NCBI GenBank assembly: GCA_947652605.1
Contig: OX393576.1
Coordinates: 59,558,966-59,622,965 of the forward strand
DNA from: Elmis aenea
Lineage: Eukaryota; Arthropoda; Insecta; Coleoptera; Elmidae
Direction of reading: 5' to 3'
DNA: 64,000 nucleotides
The translations under genes and the position numbers were made by a program. This document shows positions 33,879 through 45,944 of the stretch, one piece after another. Below the pieces are notes generated by a model. That model searched no databases and was not told where the DNA came from. It was given only the letters and a program-made list of their open reading frames with translations. How positions within the stretch are numbered: position 1 is the first letter of the stretch; each line of letters begins with the position of its first letter.

Positions 33879-34780
33879 GGAAAAACAAAGAGTTTTACAA
33901 AGCCAAGTCAAATGTAGATTTGGAGTAACACGAAGCAATAAAACTAACACCAGTAACAATATTTTAAAACACGTACACTGAATCCAAGTATTTTGTTTCA
34001 GACGCAACTTGAAATTCCAGCTTTAATGAACGGTTATAGGTCATCTATTGATTCTCCATTCAAGGCATAGTTTGTAGGTTGTCTCAGCATTGAATTACTG
34101 AAATAACTACCTATACATCTGCGATGAGCAAGTTTATAAATAGCTTAATATCATTATATATTAAATATTTCTTGGTTAGAATGTAAGAATAATGTTATAA
34201 AGACGTTGTAGTAAATGGCATGGAATGATATTTACAGAAATATTGTCTTAATTCAGTTTCGATGTTCTAAGCTGCATATAACCAATTTTGGACACTGGTG
34301 TCCATTATTGGCTGTACCTGGTGTCTATTATTGGTATACATAACTATTTAGCGATGACAATGTAGACTACCCTAAATGTATTGTGCAAAGAAAACGCGCA
34401 AATTATTTTTTTAACGAATCTACCAAATTACAAATAATAAATTCCCCCTGTAGCAGCGTTAAAAAATAAGGAATTTCTTAAAAGAATTATAAGCTTAATA
34501 CCACAAGAGAGTCTGATTCAAATGAAAAATCACAATATGGAAGAAAAATTGACAAGCTAAAAATTGATATAAGAGCTTAATAACCTCTGGAGAAACAATA
34601 AACACATACATACATAAAAACCAGAAAGAGTGCAGACAGGTACAGAATTAAAGAAACACGGTGATCAAACTGAAATTAAAAAAATTTGGCGACAATTCTA
34701 ACATGAATTTGTGAACCTTACATGTACATTCAACACCGATTTTTTCACCATCAATTATGTATTATCTACATCCAATAATA
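33879..34780. other. AT-rich stretch; possible edge of an older transposon
   Basis: Near 34285-34335 the words GGACACTGGTGTCC and GGTGTCTATTATTGG recur. A related AGTGTCCAACACTGG lies near 36873. These could be the ends of an older element that also includes the zinc-finger relic at 36350-36507. Confidence 0.35.
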
Positions 34781-36000
34781 GGGGAAGGTTGCCTATATTG
34801 TACCGGTTTTGACGTTTTGGCACAAAAAACAAATATAGCCAGTCAGAACTTTTCGCAAACCTGGTAATATAGTCAGTCTATTATGTTGGGTTCCACTTGC
34901 ATTTATTTGGCAATTTTCATGATTGATCTAGACGTCAATCAGCGCCCTTTTTTAAACACCTACAAATGGTACAATTTGGGATACCGGGCGCCTAAATTGT
35001 ACCTTACAGTTTCCTAATTTGTACCACCTGTTTAAAGTACAAAATAATGTATGGAGACGTTTTTTTTTATATATTAACTCAGAATATCATTCAAGTAACT
35101 TAAAAAAAAACTAAAATTCTTAAAAACGCAAAAAATTTAAATGCGTAGAACCATCTTTTTCCGGCCATTTGCTTTTCTTTATTGAAATTATGTTTCATCT
35201 AATTTTTTTTAGCAAGTTGAAAGGCAGCCTTGCGGACGTCGCTTTTAGATAATCCGTAAAATGTCTCTTCCAGCCTCAAGATATGTTCCTCAAGCTGGCG
35301 TTCTAGTTCTCTATCAAACACACAAAGACGTCCGAAATGTCATTTTTCCAAAATAGCATTTTTGTTTGTGCCATGGAAGTGTCTTTTGAATGTTGGTTTT
35401 GGTATATTGAACTGACGGCAAACTTCATTGAGACCATATCTGCCGCTGCGATATGCTTTTATGGCAGATTTCATATCGGCTTCCACCCATTGCCCATATT
35501 TTCGTTTGGGATTCGCAGTCGAGTCATTCTAAATTATGGAAAAACCTGTAATTGACCTAAATTGTACCATTAGGTGCCTAAATTGGACCGGTACAATATT
35601 GGCAACTACTGACTGGTACAATTTAAGCAACCTTCCAGAGATTATTAAAAATATTCAATCGTACTGAAACCATAGTTATATGGTAGATTGTAACTAGGTT
35701 AATAAAGTATGGTGTTTGAAATGTACTTTTCGAAAAAAAAATATATCAAACATTGAGAACATAATATGTACCTTCAATACTATAACAATAGAATAGCAAA
35801 ACCTACTTATTGGAGGTAAATTTCATTCACGCGCCACTAGAAACACAAGTTCACCTCTGAGGCCCGAACCACAACTTCGGGGATACCGAAGCATCATTTG
35901 CACACGATACATATTGCTAGATGGCGTTTGCAAGTTGTAACTTTGTTAATAATGAAATGGTACAATTTAGGAGCCGGTACAATATAGGCAACCTTCCCCT
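34781..36000 (-). mobile_element. Pogo/Tigger-like transposon, 1220 bp, TA-flanked
   Basis: GGGGAAGGTTGCCTATATTG at 34781 is inverted exactly at the right end (CAATATAGGCAACCTTCCCC, 35981-36000), and the match extends through TACCGG. TA lies on both outer sides (34779-34780 and 36001-36002). The words GTACAATTTAGG and GGTACAATTTAAGC recur near both ends. The centre codes a DNA-binding domain on the minus strand (separate entry). The DDE domain is gone, so the copy is non-autonomous. Confidence 0.82.
35140..35528 (-). pseudogene. Pogo/CENP-B-type DNA-binding domain relic
   Basis: One minus-strand frame reads KRKYGQWVEADMKSAIKAYR, then YGLNEVCRQFNIPKPTFKRH (pipsqueak-type helix-turn-helix). 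After one TGA it continues FDRELERQLEEHILRLEETF and GLSKSDVRKAAFQLAKKN. After one TAG comes KHNFNKEKQMAGKRWFYAF, the second (CENP-B/Tc5-type) helix-turn-helix with its Gly-Lys-x-Trp motif. That is the complete two-part DNA-binding region of pogo/Tigger transposases, with just two stop codons and no frameshift over about 390 bases. The catalytic domain does not follow. Confidence 0.82.
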
Positions 36001-37870
36001 ATCCAATGATCCAAAAATCTGATATAGGTATGCCCTTTTAAAATGATACTTTTTTGACCAAACTCTTCAAATGACACAAAACCGATCAGCAACAGAAAGT
36101 GACTTCCATCTGTTGTTATATTTGAGGCATGGCAGCAATATTTCAACAAAAAAGAGGAAGAAAAGGTACTTACGGAGAAAAATTAAAGAAATTATGAAAC
36201 AAGAGAGGGAAAGAAGAAAAAATTTGTTGAAAAATTAAATTAAAACAAACAATAAAAAGCAGAAAAGAAAGATACAAAAAATGGTTTGCATATGCTAAAA
36301 ATCAATGTAACGTGGTTTGAAGATATCTAAACTTTTTGGAAAGAAAAGCAAAGTGGCTCAGTGCATATCCTGTCAAAAAAAGCACATAGCGTATGTATTA
36401 ATAAAAAATATATTAAAAAACTAAACATTAATAAATCTGGTGAAGAATATTTGTATGAGAATTGTAACGCAATAATTGATGATAGTGATTCCGATTACGA
36501 TGGGTAAAAGCTAATTTGGTGTTAAACCTAAACTTAAAAATTATATGTGTACAACTAAATGTAATAAATAGTCACAAATTATTCTTATTGTATTATTTAT
36601 TCAGTTCATATTAAAGCATGTCCATTACTGCATATTAAACTGTCCAAATTAGAAATTGGTGAACTTGGAGCTTGGAGGTGTTCAATACTAGGTAAGTGAC
36701 ATATGTATGTACATTTTTTTGTGATTTTTATCATCAAAGACGTTAACTATAGTCAATTTTCATTACTTAAGTAAAACGTTGAAAGTTCAAGCTATCATTT
36801 GGTTTATTCATTTTTAATTAATTTTTAACTGGTACAAAAAGGTTATTTTTTTTCCATAAAACAGCCTCTTAAAGTGTCCAACACTGGTATGTTTACCCTA
36901 GTTGTACGATGTGAAAAAAACATAAAACCGAGAGAAAACTGGTTGGTCGTGATAGTAAGATCAAAATTTTAATGTTATAAGGATAATTGTGCACTTAACC
37001 CTTACTTATTTTTATTTCCCTTGAATTATTCCGTATTCATAACGCTATAAACAGTCAATATAAAATCATGATGCGAGCAGTTATTAGTTTATTTGGTTTT
37101 AAATATCCCGAATTCTTGCATAACGAGCTTTATTCGCAGAGATATTGAATTATTATTATTTATGGCGAAATTACTCGCATTTCTGCACAAGCCAACCATA
37201 AATATCAAAGACGATTGCACAAAACAAAAGCTTTATGAAATATTGTGCTGAGAAAAGGCGTGCGTGCCGCGATATTTGGAGTGTGCGAAGAAAAATAGAT
37301 AAGCAGAGTCGTGGAAAAAGCACGTGGTGGAATTTTTTTAAGGTGATTAAGGAAACTCATCTCAAATATTTATTGCACGGTTATTTGTTCTGGCTCTTAA
37401 AACATTGAATAACAATAAATTATCCCATAGATTACATATTTCATGTTTATAACGACGTCGTCTTTTATTTTCATGAAATGGGTCGATTCCATGCGACCAA
37501 ACAGGGATTTAAAAATGTCTACCTTATAAAAAACGTATAACCTTATATTAAACTGTCAGTTTTTCACAAACTCTCCATAAAAAAAAAAGCTGAGCGTATA
37601 ATACGTACGTAAATTTAAATTGATTTTATTTTGGGATTTTTTAAATTGTGCTTGAGGTAAATATAACTTTTATTTTTCTGTATACTCGTTTTATTGTAAA
37701 TTGATTTTATTATGTGAATTCCGTCTTTTAAACAAACCTGCCTAGGGCAAAACAAATGGAAGAACGCTATATAGAAAACATTGTAGCAAGAACACAACAA
37801 ATATGTTTTTTCGTTTGTTGGTTAATAACATTTTTTGTTCCAGTACAAAACCTAATATTACTATTTAAGT
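36001..37870. other. AT-rich stretch containing one transposase tail relic
   Basis: Apart from the zinc-finger-like piece at 36350-36507, no gene is supported. Confidence 0.45.
36350..36507 (+). pseudogene. Possible C-terminal zinc-finger tail of a pogo-like transposase
   Basis: The frame reads KVAQCISCQKKHIA, then, after a one-base shift, VCINKKYIKKLNINKSGEEY and LYENC, ending in an acidic tail DDSDSDYDG and a TAA at 36505-36507. A Cys-x2-Cys, His/Cys and final Cys followed by an acidic end fits the PHD-like tail found on many Tigger/jerky-type transposases. The preceding 200 bases are lysine/arginine-rich in this direction, as such linkers usually are. It lies outside the pogo element ending at 36000, so it would belong to a different, older copy. 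Confidence 0.4.
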
Positions 37871-37872
37871 AC

Positions 37873-37932
37873 AGGGTGGGCCAAAAGTAACTTTACAATT
37901 TAAAAATAAAATAATTTTAAAGCTGTTATATA
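37873..37932 (+). repeat. Isolated CAGGGTGGGCC transposon end
   Basis: CAGGGTGGGCCAAAAGTAAC, preceded by TA, resembles the left end of another TA-inserting element. It is cut off 60 bases later by copy 2 of the CAGGGTGTGT element. No inverted partner was found. Confidence 0.5.
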
Positions 37933-38521
37933 CAGGGTGTGTAAAAATTGGCAGAAGCGCTACACGTGGCGATGTTCTTCGTAACATTCCAAGTCGAAAA
38001 TCTCAATACGAAAATGTTGTACCATGCTTGTTGTGTCTGCAAGAGGTCCTCAAAGTTTTGACATTTAGTCCTTTAATAAGCTTTATTATTTATTACTTGC
38101 AAATAAAAAAGCTGCAATTTGGAATAAAAATAAATTTCGAATAGTATTTTTTCCTAGATATTGTTCTTCCTTTCAAAAATTGGTGTTAAAAATATGTAAA
38201 TCACTGATTGAATGAAAATAATACATATGGCAACATTGTCATTAGCTGTCATCTCTGTTTTTCTCGTAATTATTTCTTGTTTGTGTTTTACGATACCTAC
38301 CCAAAAGTTTGCAGCTATGTTTACGAACTGAACCTTTCAGTTCAAACAAAAATTGTAAGTATCTAAGTAAAAATTGCTGATAAAAAAATTTCCAAACGCA
38401 AATCAATGTACGCAATGTTGCCAATTTTTTTTTTTTTTAATGGTTCCTGAGGCCATAGGAAGCATGGTACAACATTTTTGTATCAAGATTTTCGACTTGG
38501 AATTTTACGAAGAACATCGCA
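37933..38521. mobile_element. Palindromic CAGGGTGTGT element, copy 2 (right end lost)
   Basis: It matches 29678-30297 in reverse orientation: the TGGTTCCTGAGGCCAT block is near the right here and near the left in copy 1. The left end CAGGGTGTGTAAAAATTGGC is intact and follows TA. On the right the match stops at GAAGAACATCGC (about 38521), about 40 bp short of the expected end. It is also a non-coding MITE. Confidence 0.85.
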
Positions 38522-39432
38522 ATTTTTATGTTTTTAAGCTTAAATTTTTCGAGAAAATGGATTTTCGCATACAAAAATTTAATTAAAACGATAAGTTTAC
38601 ATTAACAATGTAAACAGGGTTTACGCTTAACTGAAAATGTGTAAAGGTGGCTAAGTTTGTCAGTTTAGAGGTATCTAAGAAACGGCCAAAAATTCCTAGA
38701 CGTTGTAATTCAAACTTTATTTGAAAGAAACTAAATAGTTTGATTTAATTTTGTACATACAGATTTGCTTTTTATATAAAACAAAAATGTTGATTCACCT
38801 TCTACCTATTCAATATTCATATTATGATAAATATCCACGTATGTATAATTATCCATCAAGTTATAAACGTTTAGTATTTTTTTTTTAAATGCGCTTGAAA
38901 TAGTATACACTATAAGCTCCTTTGAATAAAGCCAAAGTAAAATGAAACGCGATTAATCTCGTTTTTCAGCAAGCAGGATTACACGGCTTGCTTCAAACAA
39001 ACAAAATGTGAACGGGCTAAGTGAAAGAGTAATAAATCAATACAACAGGTAACCCAGTTTCCGTTTAGAATGCAAAAGGAAAAACGATAATGTGGAATGT
39101 AAAAAATTCTAATTCTGAAACAAACCGTAAAATGGATTTAATTACGACGAGAACACGATAAATACACCTAGGGGACTTCTAGACTCTTGAAGCTTGCCTA
39201 AATTTATCTGACATTGATAAGTAACCAGTTTTATGTTTTAAATAAAAAATATCGTTCAAAAAAAGCGTTTGTTAATTTACGTTTGTTTAATTTCCTTTTT
39301 TCTAGTAGTCCACATACAAAAGCATTTTACTCAGAAGTGTTCATTGAGTACAAAATCAGTTAACAATTAATTATTCTAAACAGCTCTAAATCGTTGCCTC
39401 TACATTATTTCGTAAGGAAGATATTAAATTAC
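38522..39432. other. AT-rich stretch without recognisable gene
   Basis: Only short frames of low complexity were seen. It ends at the hAT target duplication TAAATTAC. Confidence 0.5.
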
Positions 39433-40636
39433 CAGGGCCGGCGCAAGGGTATCTGGCGCCCCTAGGCAAGGAAAACTTGGACACCCCTACATATTGTTTA
39501 ATGTGCGTATGTGTCTAAACACAGGGTGATTCATAAATATTGCGAAAAACTTCAGGAGACAACTCCTTATCAAAAATGTAGGAGGGCTTTCATATGTTTT
39601 TTTTTCCTTAAACGTCTTCTTTCGGAGTTACAACCCGATTAAGGAAACAGTGAATAAAAGATTTGCATTATTTTTCTCAAATTTGGAGAAATGTAGAAAA
39701 ATCACTTTTGATAGATGATTTTTACTTATTGAAAGATTTTTCACAATAACAATTACAATCATCTACTTTTACAAGGGGTTGAAAAGTGCAACCCCTGTGT
39801 TTTTTTAACAAAATTTTTTGGTGCAATGTAAAAATGTTTATTAAAAGCCTTAGTTATTTACTTAAAAACTTTCTTAAGTCTTTAATTTTTTCCCACAACC
39901 CACAGCTTTTGAGTAAAAGTTATATAAGTAAACAATGAACATGCACCATCAAATATTTTAAAATAAAATAATTCATTTTTGTGATTACCAGGGTTTGTAC
40001 ATATTGAGTAAAAATATTTTCGAGTTCATTTGGTGGTGCATGTAGACTTACCTTATTTTTTTATTCAAAAACTGTAGGTCTTGCGCGAAAAATTATGGAA
40101 TAAAAAATGTTTCTAAATAAATCAAGGTTTCAAGAATTTTTTTCGATTGCAAAATTTTCACCCTTTAAAAAGTTCCGATAAAAAATCAAACAGGAGTTGC
40201 AGTTTTTTGTTCCTTGTTAAAGTAGGAGATGATTGAAAATATTACTTGGGAAATCTTTTTACGAGTAAAAAACATTTACCAAATGTCGTTCTCCCACATT
40301 TCTCCAAATTTGAAAAATAAAATGAAAACTCACTTCCACCGTTTCTCTTTGTAGGAGTAAGACGTTTTAGGAAAACTTTTTATAAAAAAGACAATAGTAT
40401 TTGATATGATAGGAATTGCCTTCCAAAGTTTTTTGCAAAATTCATGTATCAAGGGCATATCCATAAAAACATTTCACCATTGTAAACATTTGTCTTTTTA
40501 TAAATCAAATAACGTTAATACATTTGTATAATATATCACGTGAATTTTATGCTTTCTTATAAAGAAATCTGGCGCCCTCATAACCTGGCGCCCCTAGACA
40601 ATTGCTTAGACTCGCCTAATGGTAAAACCGGCCCTG
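39433..40636. mobile_element. hAT-type MITE with GGCGCCCCTA-rich ends
   Basis: CAGGGCCGGCGCAAGGGTAT begins at 39433 and the element ends AAAACCGGCCCTG at 40636. The flanks TAAATTAC (39425-39432) and CAAATTAC (40637-40644) agree at 7 of 8 positions, a decayed hAT duplication. CTGGCGCCCCTAG repeats occur inside both ends. A palindromic element is nested inside (39532 to about 40456), so the original MITE was only about 280 bp. Confidence 0.8.
39532..40456. mobile_element. Long-armed CAGGGTGATTC element nested in the hAT MITE
   Basis: CAGGGTGATTCATAAATATT at 39532 faces GCAAAATTCATGTATCAAGG near 40430-40452. The inverted arms run roughly 400 bp each: CAAATTTGGAGAAATGT (about 39679) pairs with ACATTTCTCCAAATTTG (about 40297), and ACGTCTTCTTTCGGAG with CTCCTACAAAGA-type sequence. 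No coding sequence. Same end family as the first 12 bases at 1226 and 4480. Confidence 0.7.
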
Positions 40637-40644
40637 CAAATTAC

Positions 40645-41946
40645 TAAAACAGAAGCGGAATGATTTATGTTAGAACTTAATCTAGTGTTACTCATGTAAT
40701 TATATTTTTCCGCTATGCGAAAGCTGTCTTTTTTCTTCCCGACAGCACAATATGTCTCCACTATCTCCGGGTAAAACTTTCTAACACAACTTATGCTTAT
40801 TAAATCCTACTGCATAATTTTTTCCGCTATTATTGTATCGTTTTTCTGTGCACAAGTAAGTTCAACTGTGCTCAAAGTGTGATGACAGCGTGTTTACCGA
40901 CGTCGGTTAACTTTAGCAGCCAGTTTAATTAAAACAAATCGAATCTAATCGAATTACAGTAGAGAAAACAGAAGAATACACGTGCGGTTGTATTTTAGTT
41001 GGCCAATTGATAATTTAGTTTTTTTTTTTAAAACGTAATTAAACCACTTTTATGAAACTGCGAAACGTCCATTAGTTTATGAATTTTACACATTGCGTTA
41101 GTGTGCTTTTACAAAGCCGTCAAAACAGTGGTCTTTATAAAAGTTGTTGTCATTGCGAAGTGGTCTAAAAAAAATTGAAAATAACAAGGATAATTAAATT
41201 GTGACACAAAAGGGTCGAGTTTTTGTTTTGTTTGTGTATATTACTTTATATTTGAGCTACAATGAATAAAATTATAATTAGCTCTTGTAAAGTTACAAAA
41301 ATTGTATGTTGGGTGGTTTATGAAAAAGTAAAATTCTCGTGAAGGCAGATTTATTTCAGAAAAAAATCGATTGTTTTGGGATGGACTTTATATTTTCTAA
41401 AAATGTTAAAGACACCCTTAGCCCTAGGCGACAATGAATTTTCACATTTGGTTCGTTTAGAAACGACCTAAAACTATTTTTTACAGCTACTTAAAGTTTA
41501 GAAAAACTGATTGATTTGGGATGGTCCTTATATTTTCTGAACATTTTAAAGACACCCTAAACACAGCATGCTAAAAATGTTTTTAGACCGATAAGAAGTA
41601 ATAATCAAATGCTGATGATAATTTTTTCAGTTTTAAAAATTATATTTGTTTGTAAAATACTTTTCCAAAAACTCTTTAGTAACATTTTGATGTAATGTTT
41701 TGTGTTCAGAAAATTTTTAGCAAAATGGATGGATCATATAATTTAAAACTAGAAAATTTAAAGTTAATTTAGCATAAAGTTATAGGCAATTAGGTAACGA
41801 TGACGAAGATGTTTTGTTTATAAATACTTTTTTATTTCATGTATATGTACATTCATTTTATATTATCCCTTTGATTATCGACAACAATTATATTAAAATT
41901 AGTGTTGTTTCCTATTTGTACAAAAAAAAATCATAGGGTGGTATAG
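40645..41946. other. AT-rich stretch with one direct-repeat pair
   Basis: TTGGGATGGACTTTATATTT (about 41377) with its continuation through TGTTAAAGACACCC recurs in the same orientation at about 41516 (TTGGGATGGTCCTTATATTT), 140 bases apart. No ORF is supported. Confidence 0.55.
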
Positions 41947-43397
41947 CAGCCATGGGGAGTCGGAGTCGGAAGTCGGGAGTCGAGGTGTCGGAGCTTTTCT
42001 GAGGAGTCGGGATTCGAAAAAACGACCGACTCCCGACTCTATTTGTATTTAGCATTTTTTTGACGATAAGAATAGAATAAAAAATTAAAAACAAAAACAA
42101 AATAACGACGTCAATCGATTATCTACTTTTTTTTAAACGGAAATGGGAACGAATAAAGTAACACAAACTAGTTTTGTCTGTGAACGTCAATTTTTATCTG
42201 CAAATAATACTTGACTTGATAAGATTTATAGACATCGCAAGAATACAAAACGCATGATTGGCATGATACACGGTAGGGTTAGTTTTGTAGTCAACCAAAT
42301 CTTACCCCATAATGACATTTGAAAGTTTTAAAAAGCCGATAGTGCCTTTATTTTGAAGTTTTTAAGGTCAAGGTATATAGAAATATAGTTAAATAGTGTT
42401 AAAACTTTTCTAATTAGTATTTGGTTCTGTTTGGTGAACCCTGGCAAATAAGAAATTAATAATTACAAAGCGGATGTATAAGGACGGGTGTTTAGCAGAT
42501 AAGTTTTGTATTGACACGCATTTTCGCATAGTGGAGGCTAACATGTACATACTATTTCCGTTTTATTAGATTACCGAAAATCTTCCGTAAATTAGCCACA
42601 ATTTTTGCTAAATTTTGCGTATAACACGCAGGAACAAAAAATACATTATTTTTGATATCGAAAATAAACTACATTTGTTGAGTTTTTGTCAAATTTAAGT
42701 GTGACAATTGAGCGAAACTGAATGTGTACTATTTTATTTATTGCGTACCAATTTCTTTGTTTTTGTTTTTTGTTATTATTATTTCACCTTGTAAACAAAT
42801 GTTTCATAACACAAAATTTAAAAAAGTTATGGTGCGTATTATCAACAAATATACATTTTATCAGAAAATTTTGGGCTAAATCAAGCACACGTATTCTATG
42901 CAGGATTTTACGGTAGATAAGTATGGATAGATATGTGATTTATTAAAAATATGTAACTTTGATAAGATATTTTTCACACAAACATGGTTATTATAAATTT
43001 ATAATAAGTTAATCTTTTATATTTAACATTTAACAGTCCTAGTATACGATTACAGTACTATATCACTTTTAGTTGCTTATAACGCGGCTCGGATACAACC
43101 TCGCAAACCCGCGTTAGATAAGAGCAATAGAACCGAATTGTGGAAAATTTTGTATTATCATTTAAAAATACTTTTGTTTTACATTTTCTTTAATATTTAG
43201 TAAACATACGAAAATAAACTCTGTTGGCCATTATAAAATACACTTAGGAAAAAAAAAAAATTACCTACTTTCACTGTAGTAAATAAATACTAATTACATT
43301 TTTTTTAATGAAATGAGTCGGGAGTCGGAGTCGATTTAAAAAAATACTGACTCAGGAGTCGGGAGTCGGTTATTTTTCTGCCGACTCCCCATCTCTG
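41947..43397. mobile_element. hAT-like element with GGGAGTCGG-type ends, copy B
   Basis: The left end CAGCCATGGGGAGTCGG (41947) faces the inverted CAGAGATGGGGAGTCGG (from 43397 backwards). Both ends are built from repeated GGAGTCGGGAGTCGG words. It shares most of its interior with copy A (32853-33878) in the same orientation and carries an extra ~0.4 kb. A symmetric block TAACGCGG ... CCGCGTTA lies at about 43079-43118 and also in copy A. No transposase is recognisable. Confidence 0.75.
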
Positions 43398-44282
43398 CCA
43401 AAATGTAAGCTCTACTTTTTTATCTAAATATTATACTTCACACAAATAAAGCTTACTAACTGTGCAATTTTTTTACTTAACAACAAGTTAGTATAACAAC
43501 CATTTTTTCTAAGTCATTTGATAGTTCTTTGCTAGAGGTTTAAATAAAAAAATTTTTGAAGTCGTTTGATCCGCATTATTTGTTAAGGAATATTCAATTC
43601 CCAGCTTTTAAAAGAGCTTATCAAAGTAGAACTCAAAGAAAATGAGGTAGAAAACACAAAAAAAGGAAAGCTTTTGGAACTGTATTCGAGTGACAACATG
43701 TAATTTTCAAGGCCGCAAACTGCACACAGAGACAACAATACCTAATAGAAAATTTGGCAATTATGGTAACTATCCATTATTCAAATAGTTTCTCAAAAAG
43801 GCTTGCGAACAATATAAAGAGCAAATTTTGTAAACAAACTAACATTTTTGCCTAACAAAACTTAAACTGAAAGCAAAAAAATTAGTTTTTTTACTTATGT
43901 ATGTGAACGTTTTCTCACTGCCTACCCTACATGAAAGTTTTACTTTCGTCTCTAGTGGCGAAAATAATGTCAATGTCAAAATCAAATTGTAAAATTTACG
44001 ATTTTTTGTAGCTTAAACTCATAATAAACTAAAATTGCGTTAATATTCTTATCAAATAATTAATTTTAATGTAGGTAGCATTTTATATAAAAGCCTAGGA
44101 ATGGTACAAAAATTAATATTAAATATATTTCGTTTGCAGGTTATAATTTTATTTCTGTCAGTGTCAGTGTGGAGGTGTCGCTATGAAAATGAAATGATTA
44201 ATTAATACTTTATACATAATAATTTGTCATTTAGTTCGTTCTATAATATAATTTTAAATTCGTAGAAAAAATAGCATTACGA

Positions 44283-44357
44283 CTCGAGATGAAATCAGTT
44301 TTTTTTTAGTTTGTGAGATTTACTCACCTCGCCATAAAAATCGGATTTTCATCTCTT
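44283..44357. repeat. ~75-bp foldback element
   Basis: CGAGATGAAATCAGTTTTTT on the left is answered by an inverted AGAGATGAAAATCCGATTTTT-type segment on the right, with about 35 bases between. Probably a minimal MITE; no target duplication seen. Confidence 0.5.
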
Positions 44358-45347
44358 GTTGTAAAATATACTATTTTAAATTACATAGAATGGCTAAAAC
44401 TGCATTTTGTACGATAAAATATCTAGAGAAAGCTTTTGCCATAAAACCAATGTTGCATGCACAACATGCATACCGAGTTTAAACAAAGTTATTATTACAA
44501 CAGATAAGGCAATGCAAACATATCAATTCCTAGAGCAACTAATGATATGGTTTTTAAGTTAACAAAGTTTATATATAGTGCAAACAATTATGAATGATTT
44601 AGTTGTTTCTAGCCAGTTATGTATTAAAAGTCTTTGTAACACAATCAAATAAAACTGTAAAATGATAGATTTAAAGTCAATAAAAAATTACAACGCCAGA
44701 GTTTTTTCAAGCTAAAATCGAACTTCTAAAACAAAACAAGCGATAACTACGTTAACTTTTAATTGGATCTGGTATCTGTTTACAAAAAAAACTGTACAAA
44801 AACTAACCTGGGGAAATCATTGTAATATGATACATAATTAAGACTGCTCTTGTATTAATTGTGTCGTATATTTGCCACGTTTGCTATGATATAAGTTATA
44901 TATGACTGAATTTAAGCACATTTGCAGATGACAAATGCATCCATGAATCAAACTTTGCCCAAAAACCATGGAATTTTGAGTAGCTGATTAAGTTTTTTAA
45001 ACACGTTATCTACACCCCTATAACAATTATTTGCTCCATTAACAGCAATTGTTCATTTTGAGTTTACAATATTAATACCTATAATATTTTTTTAACTACT
45101 AATAACACGGATCGGTTAGGTTAGATCAGGTAAGGTTAATTTGATTTTTATTCATACTATAATAAAATAAACACGATTAAAAATCACAACATACGCAATT
45201 TATGTAGCAATTTTTAACTATAATTTTAAAAGAAGAAGTATTAACAGAAAAAACGTTAGGCTAATGTAAAATAATCTGTAAAAATTACGTTATAAATAAA
45301 AACAATCACATTTACAAACACAATTTGTGATATGCTTGTATGCGGTG

Positions 45348-45428
45348 AAAAATTGTGGCGGCGAAGAATTGTGTAGGCGAAGAATTGTGGGCGAAGAATT
45401 TTTGGCAAAGAATTGTGGGCAATGAATG
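45348..45428 (+). repeat. Minisatellite, unit about GGCGAAGAATTGTG
   Basis: Five imperfect copies of a 14-17 bp unit run head to tail: GGCGAAGAATTGTGT, AGGCGAAGAATTGTG, GGCGAAGAATTTTT, GGCAAAGAATTGTG, GGCAATGAATG. The two minus-strand ORFs over it are translations of the repeat. Confidence 0.8.
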
Positions 45429-45944
45429 TTTCTAGGCCCAAATATTTCAGTGACTGATAATTTATAAAACTTTGTCAATTTGCTTCAAAAACCACTCAAT
45501 TTACAGACGTTATTTAAACATTAAAAAATTATTTTTTATCTTTAGTTAAATCCGATTAGGATTTAAAACTTTTATGATAAATTGAAAAAAATGCAAGAGC
45601 TACAGTTCTGCCTTTTACCGAAAACGTTTTATTCCAAAGCAATCGGCCTTAAACTTCATGTACACAGAAAATTATTTAATTACGGTAACCTAAGTATTAA
45701 TTCGTGTGTTATTTTAATGAACTTCCTCAAGCGATGATATAATATTCACGGTTTATTAAAAAACAATTAAAAAGGAAAACACATAAATGAATGAAGAACA
45801 TCCGTTTACAGCTGACTGGCATTTAAATAAATCAGCATTCTTTTAAAGTCTACCTGCCTTTTTACGCATTCAACAACAGAACAAAAGCTGGTGAAAAGTT
45901 AGCGGCATGATATTGTCATATATCAAAGATCTTCACGTTTTTAG

